This document shows, piece by piece, positions 50,652-63,090 of a DNA stretch of 64,000 nucleotides. The notes below the pieces were generated by a model, which worked only from the letters and a program-made list of their open reading frames with translations, was not told the origin of the DNA and did not search any database. Each line of letters opens with the position of its first letter. The stretch's first letter is position 1. Both the position numbers and the translations under genes were made by a program. Source of the DNA: Lineus longissimus (taxonomy: Eukaryota > Nemertea > Pilidiophora > Heteronemertea > Lineidae); assembly GCF_910592395.1 (NCBI RefSeq), contig NC_088324.1, forward strand, positions 8,766,953-8,830,952, in the 5' to 3' direction.

Positions 50652-50777
50652 CGAAGACCCAGGTGTGTCTTTGAAGTTCCCCAACATCTCAATAATGACA
50701 CTCGCAAAAACACTGAACACAAATCCATGGAGTGGAAGGAAGCAAAAATGTAACATGGCAGTTGGTGAATGCTGAGC
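50652..50777 (-). CDS. Candidate minus-strand exon with a hydrophobic segment
   Basis: On the minus strand, a TTCATTTGTAATTGCACAG acceptor precedes 42 open codons, and TCTTCG/GTAAGTCAG follows as a strong donor. Both ends are phase 0. The peptide has a hydrophobic stretch (about residues 9-30, including FCFLPLHGFVFSVFASVIIE) that could span a membrane, then GNFKDTPGSS. It would belong to a gene nested antisense in intron 2. A phase-0 partner may be the block at 55,810-55,920. The family is not recognised. Other exons of such a gene were not found, so chance remains possible. Confidence 0.4.
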
Positions 50778-53084
50778 CTGTGCAATTACAAATGAAGCCA
50801 ATGACAGCAGTTTGAAGTAGGTTTTGAATAATCAGCTTGACGCAGCAGGTTCAGTTTCTTTTAAATCTGATCATATCGGCATACCAGTAGTTGAGTTACA
50901 ACCAACAGATATCGTCACCTTCATCAAATAATTTCCTAAGTCATGTTTTCTACTTTTGACGAAATATTTAGGCAGGTCAGAGAGCGGGTTTTACATCCAC
51001 TTCAAAGTTATTGTGGTATCTTTCACTACATTTTGGCCTTATCATAGTTCGCTCATGTGGCAAACTGTCAAAGAACGGGCGACACTCGGCTGGAATGACA
51101 TGTTTCATCGACTGAAGGTCGTTGTATTTCCTCATCTTGATAGGAAGCTTTCTTAGGTACTTGGGATTCATAATTATGAAGTCCTTCACTAACTGAATTC
51201 TCTGTGGCAGTAGGCCTACCTCCCAATTTCTGAATTCGGAAGGCGATGATACACTCTTTTCAAATACTTATTGCCACGCAGTTTCGGCTTGTCGATCTAC
51301 CGTCGTTGTGACTACTATCCATCCTTCACGATGATAGTTTAGGATTGATTTTCACCGCCAGCAAGTCGGCATGAGTTTCGGCTTCCATGGTCAGTCAGTC
51401 AGAGATCCATTGACCTGGTTTGCATTTGACTACAGGCTAGATGAAAATGAGGTGGGAGACGTCCATCCCGCAATGCCAAAAGATGTCTTTGATCATGAAG
51501 TTGCGTTTTCTTTGGAAAGAAGAGTCGGTAGAAAGCTTCCGCGGCAATTTCCCATCCACGTGTTATTGACGTCTCGAGTACTTTTCATGACTCCACGGAT
51601 AATTCTCAAATTTCGCTTGTCTTGTTCTCGTAATCGATACGCGCTTCCTTAATAGCAGCAGCCACGTCTCAATGGCAGACAAGAATCAAATTTGCAAAAC
51701 GTAAGAAGCCTTGGAACAAAAAGCGGTGTTTTTAAACCAATCTTGTAAACAGTTTTCTAAACGCGAGACGTGATTGGCGGATTTGCCCCCGCCTGCTTCG
51801 CGCTCATTTTATGTGGTCTCCAGAAATCGATTTCGATCACCTAAAAATTCCATCCCACTGAGTTTTTTTCCGAAATTGCCCACGGGGGTATAATAATCAG
51901 GCTGTAAAGAAAAATCCCTCCTGATCAGAAAAGATGGAGAACTGTCTGCCGCAGACCGCTGTTGCGGCCAAAGGTGCTATTTCCGACGATTTCCACTTCC
52001 AAATGACCGCTCTGGGACCGTAATGGTCGCAGTAATCACCAAAAGCCTTTTTTCGGATATAAGATGGGTGTGAATGGTGGTGAAGCAGGAACTGTAGAAC
52101 ATCGTTACGTGGACGAGTTTTGGATGGCCAATCTGCCCCGTCGGCAAATGCCTTTTGCGTGACAATTGTGCAACCGAAGATTTATTAGTGCTGTCCTCCG
52201 TAAGGACATCCAATGACAGTGTTTACGCGAAATGTTATTTGCGTAACGTCATATGCAGGAAAAACAGAGTTTGGGGTCGATGCAGGGACCGAGGAGAGCA
52301 CAGATGACACAAGTCAACAAGCATAATGATAAACCACATAACATATTGACGTCTTAATCAATCTTTCTCAACCCTAAATTTCGCCCTTGTGGCAAGGCGA
52401 ATAGCCTACGCGTCTCGAGACATTCGCGAATTATTACAAACGGCCAGCAGACACGCTCAGTAATGCAGATAAGAGGGTAAAGTGACGTCTTACGAGATGA
52501 GGAGGAGGTTTAATGTCGCTGGAGACAGCCAGAAATCGAATCGAATGATTGAGCGCAGTTGGTCGGTTCAGAATCGGTCACTAGGTCCACTGATCCTCCG
52601 ACAGTTTCTTCAAAAGAGTTGTAGCCACCACGCCAGAAGCACCAGCATTGCCATCTTTCAGAATTTGTTTGAAGTGAAACCATATGATGATCATTATCGA
52701 TCTCGAGTGACTGCATCCCTTGGTAATAGTTTAAACGGATCGACTGCATCTCCATCTATGGTAGTTACAACGTAATGTAGATGTATCTTGACTCTGTAAA
52801 TGCCATCTGGTTTACCATTGAGTCTACAGATGGAGTAGGCTACCTGGAAACAGATACCAGCTGCTGAGTCGACTAGATGTTAAACCCTGGTACATCCTTG
52901 ATTTTGCTACTTTAGTCACTTTCTAATGAATGGTGAGGTGCTTTCAGAAAACAACACATTAGAATTTAATTTTTCATTTTCGATATACATGTAGTTCGAA
53001 CGAAGAACCATATCATTTCTACCTTGACTGAAAGTTCCTGTCGTGTTGAGAGTCCATCGCAACCTCGTGTCGGTAGAACACCTA
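50778..53084. other. Intron 2 interior, no firm gene
   Basis: Several overlapping frames (51,371-51,652 +, 51,977-52,213 -, 52,482-52,775 +) reach 78-97 codons in a stretch slightly richer in GC. None has paired splice sites or a known motif, so none is called. Confidence 0.45.
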
Positions 53085-53290
53085 CCATGTTGTGTTCACA
53101 GTCTTAGAACACATTATATGTTGTGTTCATAGTGTCATCTAATATGACACAGAACACATCATATGGTGTGTTCAAAATCTTGGTTACGAGACAGAGTACT
53201 TTTCATGCTGTGTTCATAGTCTTATCTAATATGATACAGAACTCATCTTATGATGTGTTCATAGTCTTAACCGATATGAGACAAAACGCA
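53085..53290. repeat. Degenerate minisatellite, units of about 42-45 bp
   Basis: TGTGTTCA recurs at 53,091, 53,122, 53,167, 53,209 and 53,254. Each is followed by AGTCTTA- or TCTAATATGA-like and AGAACACAT-like blocks. Units are diverged and one is shortened. Confidence 0.75.
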
Positions 53291-55355
53291 TAACTCTCTT
53301 GTGATCTTGGTCTTAGCAAATCCGAGAAGGGATACCCGTGTTCCTAGCTCGTAATTACTTTAGATAGACGGTTGTTTTGTAAAAGTGTGTTCTGTCAATG
53401 AATAGTCGTAGTGTGGTTTATCAGATTACTCCCCATCCATGCCTATAGCTTCTCAAGGGTTAACCAAATCCCACCCGCTGGGTAAATAAGGTCCGCCGGG
53501 TTTAACACGGAACCTGTCAAGAACACTCTCTGTAGCTGCATAAGCCCAATATGTTTACATTGCTTCTTAGCTCGCCTAGTCCAAGGAGGTTTAGCTAGTG
53601 ATCACTCGCGAAAGACATCGTTCCGGGAATGATTAAGATTTTTCGACGAGAAGGTTTGTTCCTTTTATTCGTGTTCAAAGGGGAGAGGGTGTTCGTGCCA
53701 GTTTCTCATGTTTAGAATCAGCTAAGAGACATTAAGTTTGATTGATCAATCGACCAAATGAGGTTTTAATTCAAAGTGTATCCCTAATGTGAAAGCTTGG
53801 GCTTAATCTGAATCCCATGCTTCCTCGTATTTCTCATAAGGAACTACGGATTAATTTGGAAATTCAGCTTGTGATCATACCTGAAAGTTATCGGAATCAT
53901 TTTCGCTTTCACTAAGTAGGGCTGTGGCCTTATTCCTAGTCAACTTCTTCGAGAGGGGAAGAGGATTTTGACTCCATTTTGTCATTTGGAATCAGCTAGG
54001 AATATACCATTGCCACAACGAACCTGGTGAATTGAAAAGTTACGGTTATCCAGAAAGGCCTTTGTAATTCTAACGTCCATTGTTCTAGTGAGAGGAAGTC
54101 TATGTAACACCTTTCTAAACAGGTGGTTGCCGTCACATCGGTTCAGGAACCAATTAAAGACTGCGCACTGATATTTTTCAGGTCGTGAAATAGGTACGAC
54201 ATTCGTGTAGGATTTACGTTTCTTATTTTTGATCAGCATTCGCAAGGCAGTGGACAATTTGTATTCAATTCGTCGGAATATCTTTGAAGTTTATCAAGGG
54301 ATGTAGACAGTTTGTACAAGTAAAATGTATTAGAGGTATCCTTTTTGGTGCCATCATAGAATGTTCCAAAAGGTGAAATTTAAAATTCAGAGAGAGTACT
54401 AGTATAGCTTGCAGGCGGCATATACTTGAGGAACTGCACTGTGACAACATAGCCTACTATCCTAATATCTTAAGGCTGAGTATGCGAGCTTTTTTCGTAG
54501 ATATCTAAACGAACATTGACTAATGCTCTAGATCACACATTCGTTGGACATTAAGCGACCCAAAATAATTATTTTAATTTTTTTTCGCCCAATGCTTAGC
54601 GCCGAAATACCCAGTGCTTTTTCGATGGCTTCTGGACGTCCTCGTTGTGGATATTAGTGTAATGGTCAAAAAGTGGTAAGCTAACAGTACGATATGTGAC
54701 CTAAGTGTTTGTTGTGGCGGCATTTATTTGCCAAACACTCAATCATGTTGTATTGGAATATTGGAATTCCCTCACATTCTCTCATAGGCGCTAAGTCCAT
54801 GAACGAGAAGGGACGAATTTTATAGCATGTTGTCGTGTAGGGAATATTTATCACAATATCACAGCATATAAGCAACGTATTGAGAAATAAAAACTTTTCA
54901 TTTTAATGATCCATTTATACGAATGCCTTTTTTCAACTGTTAAGTAGTTGATACATGCCTCTAATGGATCATATAAATACATCACCTCGACTTTATTTCG
55001 ATTTCACGTCTCATGTTGGCCAACCATTGCTTTCTAAAAGGACTACACCTCAAAGGAAGGACATGTAACTGTGAGAGATAGGAATATGTTCTGAATTTGT
55101 CGTTTAACAAGGCAGATTTGATGTTGATATTACAGTCGAATTGATGCCTTTTTAGAAAAAGGAAGGAATTTTACTGAGGCCAGGGAGATTCAGCTTTTAC
55201 GTTGGCGCTGCGAAATCGCAATATGCAAGTATTAATTACAAATGACATATTAACCCGTGACTTCGTCGATTACTTTACCAATATTCAAATAACTGCTTAA
55301 AGAACAGTTTTGTTCGAGACGATATGTGTATACTGTGTATTTTCGGCCGTTCTAG
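53291..55355. other. Intron 2 end, no further gene seen
   Basis: No supported exon or repeat. The last 25 bases before exon 3 hold a moderate pyrimidine tract ending in TTCTAG. Confidence 0.5.
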
Positions 55356-55586
55356 GCAATATCCCCCGAACAAGCCTCGTACGGCCAGGGGTACTCTGAG
55401 GAAAAGAGACCCAGTAGCTGGATCCCCGGAGAAGGGAGACGCTCTTGGTTCTGGAGTGGGTGAGCCCGCCGGGCTGAAGGACAGGCTCAAGAGGCGGTCT
55501 TTCCGGCCCTCGAGGCAAAGCATACCCCGGGTCATCAGGAGAATGTCCAGGATCAGGCGGCTCTCAGGAAGATTCTTCGCGAAAAG
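55356..55586 (+). CDS. Exon 3 of the novel basic protein gene
   Basis: This is the strongest coding block by composition, clearly GC- and CpG-richer than the DNA around it. The acceptor is CGTTCTAG and the donor GAAAAG/GTAAAA (GT at 55,587). It is open for 76 codons, entering and leaving in phase 2, and covers residues 116-191 plus split Arg codons at both edges. It starts QYPPNKPRTARG, passes a Gly/Pro-rich part (GSGVGEPAGL), and ends in an Arg-rich stretch (about residues 158-192, with RVIRRMSRIRRLSGRFFAK). The basic tail could bind nucleic acid or acidic membrane. No known domain is recognised. Confidence 0.72.
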
Positions 55587-55809
55587 GTAAAACTCAAGTT
55601 TATCTTGACTTCAATTGCACCGTCGTTTACAAAGTATATCAACTGAAAAAAAGAACCCATACCCCATCAGTTGCTTATGATCAAAATGTGAGCCTTTAAT
55701 TACTGATTGCAGAACAAAGATAAAGTCGAGTTCGGTATACTTTACAAAATACTTGCCTAACACGACATTTTCTGCATGCTTATTGGATTGATACATCACT
55801 TTGCCTCAC

Positions 55810-55920
55810 CTGAACTATCGTGTTGTTTTCAACTAATTTTGCTGAAATTGACATTGCCGCGTCCTTGACGAATCCAACACTCGTTTGTTCCCTTGCTGTG
55901 TGTACCGACCAAGGCATCAT
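55810..55920 (-). CDS. Weak candidate minus-strand first coding exon
   Basis: On the minus strand, ATGATG at 55,920 opens 37 codons (ending SAKLVENNTIVQ) up to GTTCAG/GTGAGG, a fair phase-0 donor. An in-frame TAA lies four codons upstream. It would splice in frame to the phase-0 block at 50,652-50,777. The same DNA also has a + strand open frame, and no other exon supports either reading. Confidence 0.2.
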
Positions 55921-56935
55921 ATTACTTGATTACGCGGGGAGGGGGATACATCGGACCTTCCCTTATCACCTTCCAGGCAGTTTCAATGAACTTTTCAACT
56001 CCATATTTGTAAACAAATGCACTTAGAGGCCACTTTGTCCATCCCTTGAATACTGTAACCAAATGCCATTGTTGGACTTGATATTTTTAACTGACATTGC
56101 TAATGACAATATATTGTAGTGGTGTGCAATCATTCATATTCATATTCAGAGATTGCAAAGCACTATTTTACGGGATATTTTGTTAGTGTCAATCCGTTTG
56201 CACCGCGGCAGTGATAGAGAACGAATCTATCACAGTCCTGGCTCACGATCACTACAGTGTGTTGTTCCGGTGACAAACGCGAAAGGAAAAGGTGATAAAC
56301 AGGTGCATTGGCTGATTTTTTTTCGCCGCAGGTTTAGGATAGTGTTCGCAGAATATTCCAGTGGGTATATTTGACTCATCACTAACCATAAGTACAGGTT
56401 CACACTGATCACACTCGTTCCTTTGCTGTGTTTGCACTGATTCGCATGTGTGTCGTGACTCTAAAGGCATGAAGGAGTTTTTCAGAACTTGCAGAACTTG
56501 CAGAACTGCAGACGAACAGTTGGTAGTTTTACTCAAGTTCACGGAACGTCGCTGTGACTAAATCTAATTCATTGTGGCCACGATTCCACTCTGTTCCGCC
56601 AGTGGTCGCTTGTACACTTATTGCTATTGACGCCGTTGCCAAGGTACCTCCCGCCGCGCCATCCAGCAGTCGAAGCCATGTGCAGTATAAATGATGACTT
56701 GTCGGTTTCGTACCAGTGTAGCATTAACACGTCCATCATTGGATATCATTTGATATAAACGAGCAATATTTTGATTGGATATTACAACACTGTGCCTTAT
56801 GCTTTGTTCTAATCCTCACATTCAGGTGGTTAGTATTTGTGGTTCCCATTTTGCAAATTTCGTCTGGATCCGGAATTCGTTTGAACCTATTACATAGGAG
56901 ATTGTGTGGGATACGTTCAGTTTAAATTCTATCTT

Positions 56936-57182
56936 GGCACGATTTGGATGTCTTGTATTTTTCGGGTGACGTGTAAAAATTCTGTCCATTGGTAACCCTG
57001 GTACGATTTGGATGTCTTGTATTTTTCGGGTGATGCGCAAAAATTCTGTCCATTGGTAACCCTGGTACGATTTGAATGTCTTGTATTTTTCGTATGACGC
57101 GAAAAAATTCTGTCCATTGGTAACCTTGGCACGATTTGGATGTCTTGTATTTTTCGGGTGACGCGCAAAAATTCTGTCCTTA
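56936..57182. repeat. 64-bp minisatellite, four units
   Basis: ACGATTTG recurs at 56,939, 57,003, 57,067 and 57,131, exactly 64 bp apart. Units share TGTCTTGTATTTTTCG and AAATTCTGTCC. As 64 is not a multiple of three, the repeat reads in successive frames on the minus strand. The 146-codon frame covering it is therefore not a protein repeat. Confidence 0.93.
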
Positions 57183-59352
57183 GGTGTGACACACTAGATG
57201 CGTTGTTTTGCGTTGAAATTATTACATATGTGTGAATCGAAGCATAAGACATCAAATCAAAATATAGCAATTCTCTATCAATCGCGTGATATTCTTGAAT
57301 AAAAATACATAAATTCTCGTAAAATGTAAAATACAAAACATAAAAGTCACGAAAACATACACTCCACACAGAATTGAGATTACGAACTGTGCTATTGCTT
57401 ACTCAGTACAAAACCGGTTGGAGTATAACCATCTTAACTTTGTTGATGACGAGTTTTCGCTCATGCTGCAATGGAATTGTTGTTATCAAAACTTACATGC
57501 AAACTGTTTGGAGTTGCCTCACAACACTTACCTGGCTTAACGTACTTTAAACTTCCTCAAAGAACTCAATACTCGGGATTTTCGCTATCATACCTCCACG
57601 TATCAAATGTACCTCAATGAGTCGGCCTTCATCTTCCTATACATATTCTTGTAAATTGCTCATTTTTTAAATAAAAAAACTTTTATTGGAAAGCTGAGAG
57701 AAATTAAGTAATCTGCCGAACTGCTGAGGAGTATTGGTTTGCATGGAAACTAACATGTACTTGTACTTTACATACTTGAACCTTCATGTCATGTGTACAT
57801 TCTATACATACTTTAGTCATTCCACAATCTGTGCATCGATATTTGCTCTAAGCACTGTTCATACAGGTACAATTCAAATATTGTGAAATATTAAACTTAA
57901 TGTTTTCACTACAATACCCGATAAAATGAACCGTTACGCGTTATAGTCAAGCATACTTTGAAATAATCATCATTAGTTTGAGATTTGTTACGATTATTGT
58001 GATATTCAAGACAAACCACGTGAACACAGTTCAAAATCGCCATTTCCTAAAACATGTCCAGTTGATACTTAAAGATATATTGTAGAATTAGGGCAATATA
58101 TCTGCATGAAAAGCTGTTTTTCTCGTTCAGGCTCGCAGGGGAGGAGGATTTCCTTGCTGTACTGCAGCCATGCGTTGGGTGGTATAGAATATTTTCCATA
58201 AAGAGGACATATTTTATAGCAGTGGCTCTTGAGTCATCTTACTGGTGGGACATGTGCAAGTTGATACATTAAGTGTACCGTCAGCATCATTTAACTGTTA
58301 CAGTGGTCTCTTAAAAGAAGGTTAACCAATCACTCAGAAAATTGCGACATGCTGTAACGTAAGGAATTTCTATTGATATTTAATTAGACCAATTAGTTTT
58401 TGTGCGAATTGACAAGCTGATTGAACAGTTTAGTCAATCTACTCTTTTGCAAAATACTTTTCTTACTTATCCATGGCCCCAACTAATATATCATATTTGT
58501 AATCTGAAAGGGAATTTTGCCTGCACCTTGGACTAAAATTGATATTTTATATATACATGTACTCCGAAATGCGGATTTGTCTGTGCATGGCTATAGACAC
58601 TAATGGATGTAAAAATAGAGGGACTAATCGCGGGGGACGGTGGCTAGACCCAATATCATGAGCATTAATTCTATTGTTGCTTCCACTACTCGCCATCCAA
58701 TTACGATTACCTTCAACAGAACTCTCGTGTAGCCCATTCCGGCACGAGAAAAAACAGCTTTCCGTCTTGATATCTCCCATTCAAGCCTTGGTTGCTCGTT
58801 ATCGCCGATGTGTGATGAACAGCTAGTGGTATCGGAGTTCATACTGCAATATTCATTAAAAACCTCGCTGGGTTATCAAGATTAATCCTCAATTGCGGGC
58901 TTTGCGATGCAAGTTGTACAGGGGGTTGCAGAAAGGACATGGCGTATTTTTTACACCAAAAATAGTGTGAAAATGAGCAAAACTAGCATCACGCAAAGCT
59001 ATTGGCCTATTCGTTCAAGATTCGAGACCCACCCCAAAGGGTGCTGCATGTATTCAGCGCTCACGTTACTGGGATTCAATGAGCCAGTGTAAATGAATAC
59101 ATAAAATGTGGAAATCCTCTTGGGTCCAAAATTAAATTGAAGAAAAACAAAGTTATAAGAAATCTGTCCTGTAGTTTACAGTGGCCCATATAGGATGTTG
59201 ATATTTACTTCTGAAAAAGCCTGTATGATTGAATGCATTAGCATCTTGAAGTGTGAAGAAGTAAATTACGACTCGTCACAAGGGTACCATTGAGTCAAAA
59301 TGATCATTTTCATCTTGACACCATGCAACTTTAACTTAATGATGCTGATGAT

Positions 59353-59560
59353 GGATGCTGAAATCGTAAATGTTTGGAAGCTGAGGTAATAATGGCATCC
59401 TCTCTGCTAAAGGTTAATTGGTTTGCGAAATTCATTTTGCACAAAAGATCGTCATAGGGAAACATCGTTTATGTATGTACCGCGTCACATGAAATGCACT
59501 GTGGATGCTGAAATCGTGAAAATGGTTGAAATTAGTTGTTATAAGATGTTTTCATGGGCT
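59353..59560. repeat. Two-copy tandem duplication, period 150 bp
   Basis: GGATGCTGAAATCGT at 59,353 recurs at 59,503. Weaker similarity continues on both sides (GCTAAA near 59,408 and 59,558). Old and diverged. Confidence 0.5.
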
Positions 59561-60374
59561 AAACGTTTTATTGATGTGTAAAACTCTTTTCACATGAGAC
59601 AGATTGAGTAGAAACGATTGTAGAACAACTCTCATGACGCTACTTAGCAACTTGAAATTCAAAATCGGAAAAAAACAATGAATGATGCAACTTCGGGAAG
59701 TGGTCGAGTGTTGTTTTCAACCCCCAACCTCCGAGCTACTCACCCAACGCCCTCGAGCTGTGCGTTGAGAATCTTCTCTGGAGCGCATTATTCTTACCCG
59801 ACATTCTGCGGCCGGTCAGTTCTCAAATAAATATTTCTTCATCACGACATTCCTCCTCTCATTCATGCATCTCATGAGCGCAGCGATATTCGTCATGAAT
59901 ATCACTCGTCTCGTGAATAATAATATTAAGTCATATGCGTTGTACAAGATCTTGATGGCTTAGGATCACGCGTCCTTAGTTACGATACCGGAAAGGCTAA
60001 GCGATCTCATTTATATCGTATTCGCGATATCGCCATCGAAAGGAGCAGTTCACGGAAAGTTCACGGGGCGATATCAACATGTTGTTATAGTCCTCCTGTG
60101 AGGCCGTTTGTCCTTGAATTCATGCCTTAGCGGATGCCCTAAATCCCAATCGATCATATCAAAAGTGTCCCAGTGACAACCGCCATCAACTATATGTAGT
60201 TACCTTGGCTTGCCCTTGGTGTCATTCTACTGATAGGCAAATAACTAAGGCAACTGAGTATCAGTTTCACATTCACAGATGGCAGATTCACACAGACCCA
60301 GTTTTTCTTATATGCTTGTTGAGGCGGCAGCGTCATTTTAGTCGGAAGATGGCAACGTGTTGTTCTCTCTCCAG

Positions 60375-60431
60375 ATCGTTGAAGTTGTTCCCCGACCTGG
60401 AGCTATCATTGCCACCATTTCTTGCTAACAG
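60375..60431 (+). CDS. Exon 4 (short) of the novel basic protein gene
   Basis: A 57-base exon between a very good acceptor (TGTTGTTCTCTCTCCAG) and the donor CTAACAG/GTGGGT. It enters and leaves in phase 2 and adds 18 residues (SLKLFPDLELSLPPFLAN, about residues 193-210) plus split codons. This part is hydrophobic and acidic, unlike the basic exon 3 before it. A longer form could start at 60,324 after CTTGTTGAG. That acceptor is also in phase and would add 17 residues (RRQRHFSRKM...). The pyrimidine tract favours the short form. Short length makes it less certain than exons 2, 3 and 5. Confidence 0.5.
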
Positions 60432-62600
60432 GTGGGTGTGAAATAAAGTTGCCTTGTTCATCTGATTTCTTGACTGGTGGTCCTTACGCCCCATCCCCCT
60501 AAGCAATCCTGTCCCAAGCCCAGCCCTGATACGTAGCAGAACGTTTAATCCTTGTCCACTGCCTTTAGTCAACAAATTAATTCGATCAAAGCCCGATAAA
60601 TCTGAGAAGCTGAGAAAAAACTCATTTTCAACACTTCTACAAAGTTACAACTTGTAACGGAATCAAACGTTTGTCCCACATAACATTTTCTTATACAGTT
60701 AATCAAATCATTTTAATTTTTCTTACCAATTCTCTATTAAATGAAGGATGTTGTCTTTCGGATCTATTTTCACGACTAATTCTCACTATTTTCTTTTTTT
60801 CTCTACTGGTTAATTTGATAAGGCCTCTTTAAATCTTGCCATAAAAGATGCACCCGTCCAATTTTCGTCAGAAGCAGTCTCAGAATGTCATTCACACCAC
60901 ATACACGAGACTTATTAGATTAAACTGGTCTGCAACGAGACAGGAACTGGAGTAGTGTTCCGTGAAATTGTAGAAGTGAGATTTGCATAATAGGATATAA
61001 TGCCATTTACAATTAAACGTATTTTTTACCAACACAATTATGCACTCCGTAGGGGTTCTTCGGCAAAGTGAAAAAACGTCCGAGCTTTTTCGGAATCTCT
61101 TTACTGAAACGCCCGCTACGGTTTTGGCCGAAAACCTTTGAGGGTTTTTCAAAAGCTCAAAAACCTTTATTTTTAGGAGTGTATATGCACGCAATGGAGC
61201 AGCACACAACTTGGGCGCGACATATTTTTAATTGCCTGGTTATGAATGTCATCATGTTGTCAACTCCAAACAATTTGCACTTGTCAAAAACAAACTGTTG
61301 ATAATGAGTACAAGTGTAACTTATTCCCTTAATAAAAATGTTCTCCAAGCGCAGTTTGCCGTAAACATTAATGTACGAATTCGTATCGTTTTGTTTCAAA
61401 TTGGCATCGTCATATAGTTGCTTAGGCAAAGAAAGTATCGTATAAGACACGTGTTGCTGTTCGACTCGGTTAAGCGGAGAGCACACGGAGTGAAACTAAA
61501 TGTATGTTCCTAGTTTTATGGAACAGTTCGTCTGCAAACTACTTCATATGCGTTGCAAGGTTTGAAATGGAAACGCTTTACTTTCATCACAGTTAGTTTG
61601 CTAAGCTGGTTCAACGGGGTATTTTATTTTTCAACAAAAAAGATATAAATGTGGCTGTGTTGGATTTGCTTCGGTGCGCTTTGGTGATCGTTTTGATTAA
61701 CAGCACTATTCGTACTTTTATAAGAATTTATGGGGTTCACATCGTGCAAACGACCAGTTCGCATTTGTCGTAAGTGTTGTTCCGCACATAACATCACGTG
61801 GCTCCATTCTGTCGAGCACAGCAAATCAATCGCACCGTCAATATCTCGATTGAAAAAATTAAAAGCCACTGCCTCCAAAATGAGGCACTGTGTATAATAC
61901 GTGACACATTCTAATCGCTGTTTGTTAGAATTACTGTTATTGAACTAGATTCTGTTAAAGATTGCTACAAATGCACCTGACGATGGTTTCTAATATAATT
62001 GATTTGGAAATACAATGTACAGTTATCAATCACAGTGAAGCAGCTTTCGATACTGGATCAATGATGGCATGTGATTTCTATCGACAATCTTTCAAAACAT
62101 TCTTTGACATTTTGACATGAATGGTGAAAGCATAACATGAGAGGAGGTCAGTTATACATAATCGTTCACATGATATCCTGTTATTTCTTTGGCGCATCGC
62201 ATTATTTGCAAACACTTATAAAATCTTTACGGATTTTACTTTGGCGGATGACCAATTTCATTAGATTTTGTCATGATCGTTTTTTTGCGAATGATATTTT
62301 CGCGAATCAATGTTATTCACGTTATCCTGGTTACGGTGTCTGTTTGAACTTTATTGCAAGGAAGGGGTTGATGACGCATTTGATTCATGCCATTCTAGGT
62401 GTTGAAACACAGTTTTCACGCAATCGTGTTCCATTTAAAAGGATTTTCTTCCATTCTGACACCTTTCAACAGCGCAAGACATCCAAATCGTTTCCTATCC
62501 AATTACTAGTTCAAGTGGAGTTATGCTTGTTTTTTCTATTTTCAAAAGCGGTAACCGGTGACAGTTTTTTATATCACTGTGCGTTGGAAAACATGATGAT
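60432..62600 (+). other. Intron 4 of the novel gene, first part
   Basis: AT-rich, with no supported exon. The longest open frame of the window (62,137-62,610, 157 codons) lies here but has no splice sites or known motif. Confidence 0.5.
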
Positions 62601-62619
62601 GTTGTACTGATCACCGAAA

Positions 62620-63085
62620 TTCTCTAAGCAACACGAAGGATGTTAGGATAACATGATTACCGTTCTCTAAACAGCATGAAGGACCATGCTGTCGACAGCA
62701 TAATAGGATGATGTACATGTATTATTACCGTGCTCTCAACAATGTTAGGAGGATGTATTGATCACCGTGCTTTCAACAACATTATGATTATCTGTTGAAA
62801 ACCATACTCTCAAACAACATTAGGATGATGTATCGATTACACTGCTCTCAACAACATAAGGATTATGCATTGATCCCAATGCTTTCAACAACACGATGAT
62901 GATGTATTGAAACACCGTGCTCTCAACAACATTATAATACATTGATACCGGGCTTTCAACAACATTATGATGATGCATTGGTTACCGTGCTCTCAACAAC
63001 ATTATGATGTTTGATTACCGTGATCTCAACTAAATCAAAAAGATGATATCTTCATAACTGTGCCGTCCACAGCATGATGATGGCT
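62620..63085. repeat. Degenerate minisatellite running into exon 5
   Basis: About ten units of roughly 40-47 bp, built from GTGCTCTCAACAACATTA and GATGATGTATTGAT-like parts, fill the end of intron 4. The last recognisable unit is CCGTCCACAGCATGATGATGG at 63,063-63,083, so the 63,072 acceptor and the first bases of the long form of exon 5 look like a repeat unit. Confidence 0.8.
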
Positions 63086-63090
63086 CACAG

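Larger units (their letters stand above)
34072..55355 (+). other. Intron 2 of the novel gene, about 21 kb, phase 2
   Basis: Inferred from the phase-compatible donor at 34,072 and acceptor at 55,355. It contains the 92-bp satellite, hairpin repeats, an R2 inverted pair, a LINE tail, a ratchet-like splice site at 49,130/49,131, two weaker in-phase exon candidates (36,954 and 43,371) and a minus-strand exon candidate. Further cassette exons may be hidden here. Confidence 0.5.
55587..60374 (+). other. Intron 3 of the novel gene, about 4.8 kb, phase 2
   Basis: It contains the 64-bp minisatellite (56,936), a two-copy 150-bp duplication (59,353) and a weak minus-strand exon candidate (55,810). No further + strand exon is seen. 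Confidence 0.5.

Noticed and set aside
56929-57369. 146-codon minus-strand frame over the 64-bp repeat
   Set aside because: The same DNA is read in rotating frames from unit to unit, which is not how a protein repeat evolves.
62137-62610. Longest open frame of the window (157 codons, + strand)
   Set aside because: In AT-rich DNA of this length about one frame this long is expected by chance. It lies in intron 4, has no paired splice sites and shows no recognisable motif.
62620-63085. CRISPR-like spacing of repeats
   Set aside because: Units are degenerate, contiguous and lack unique spacers of constant length. The genome is plainly eukaryotic.
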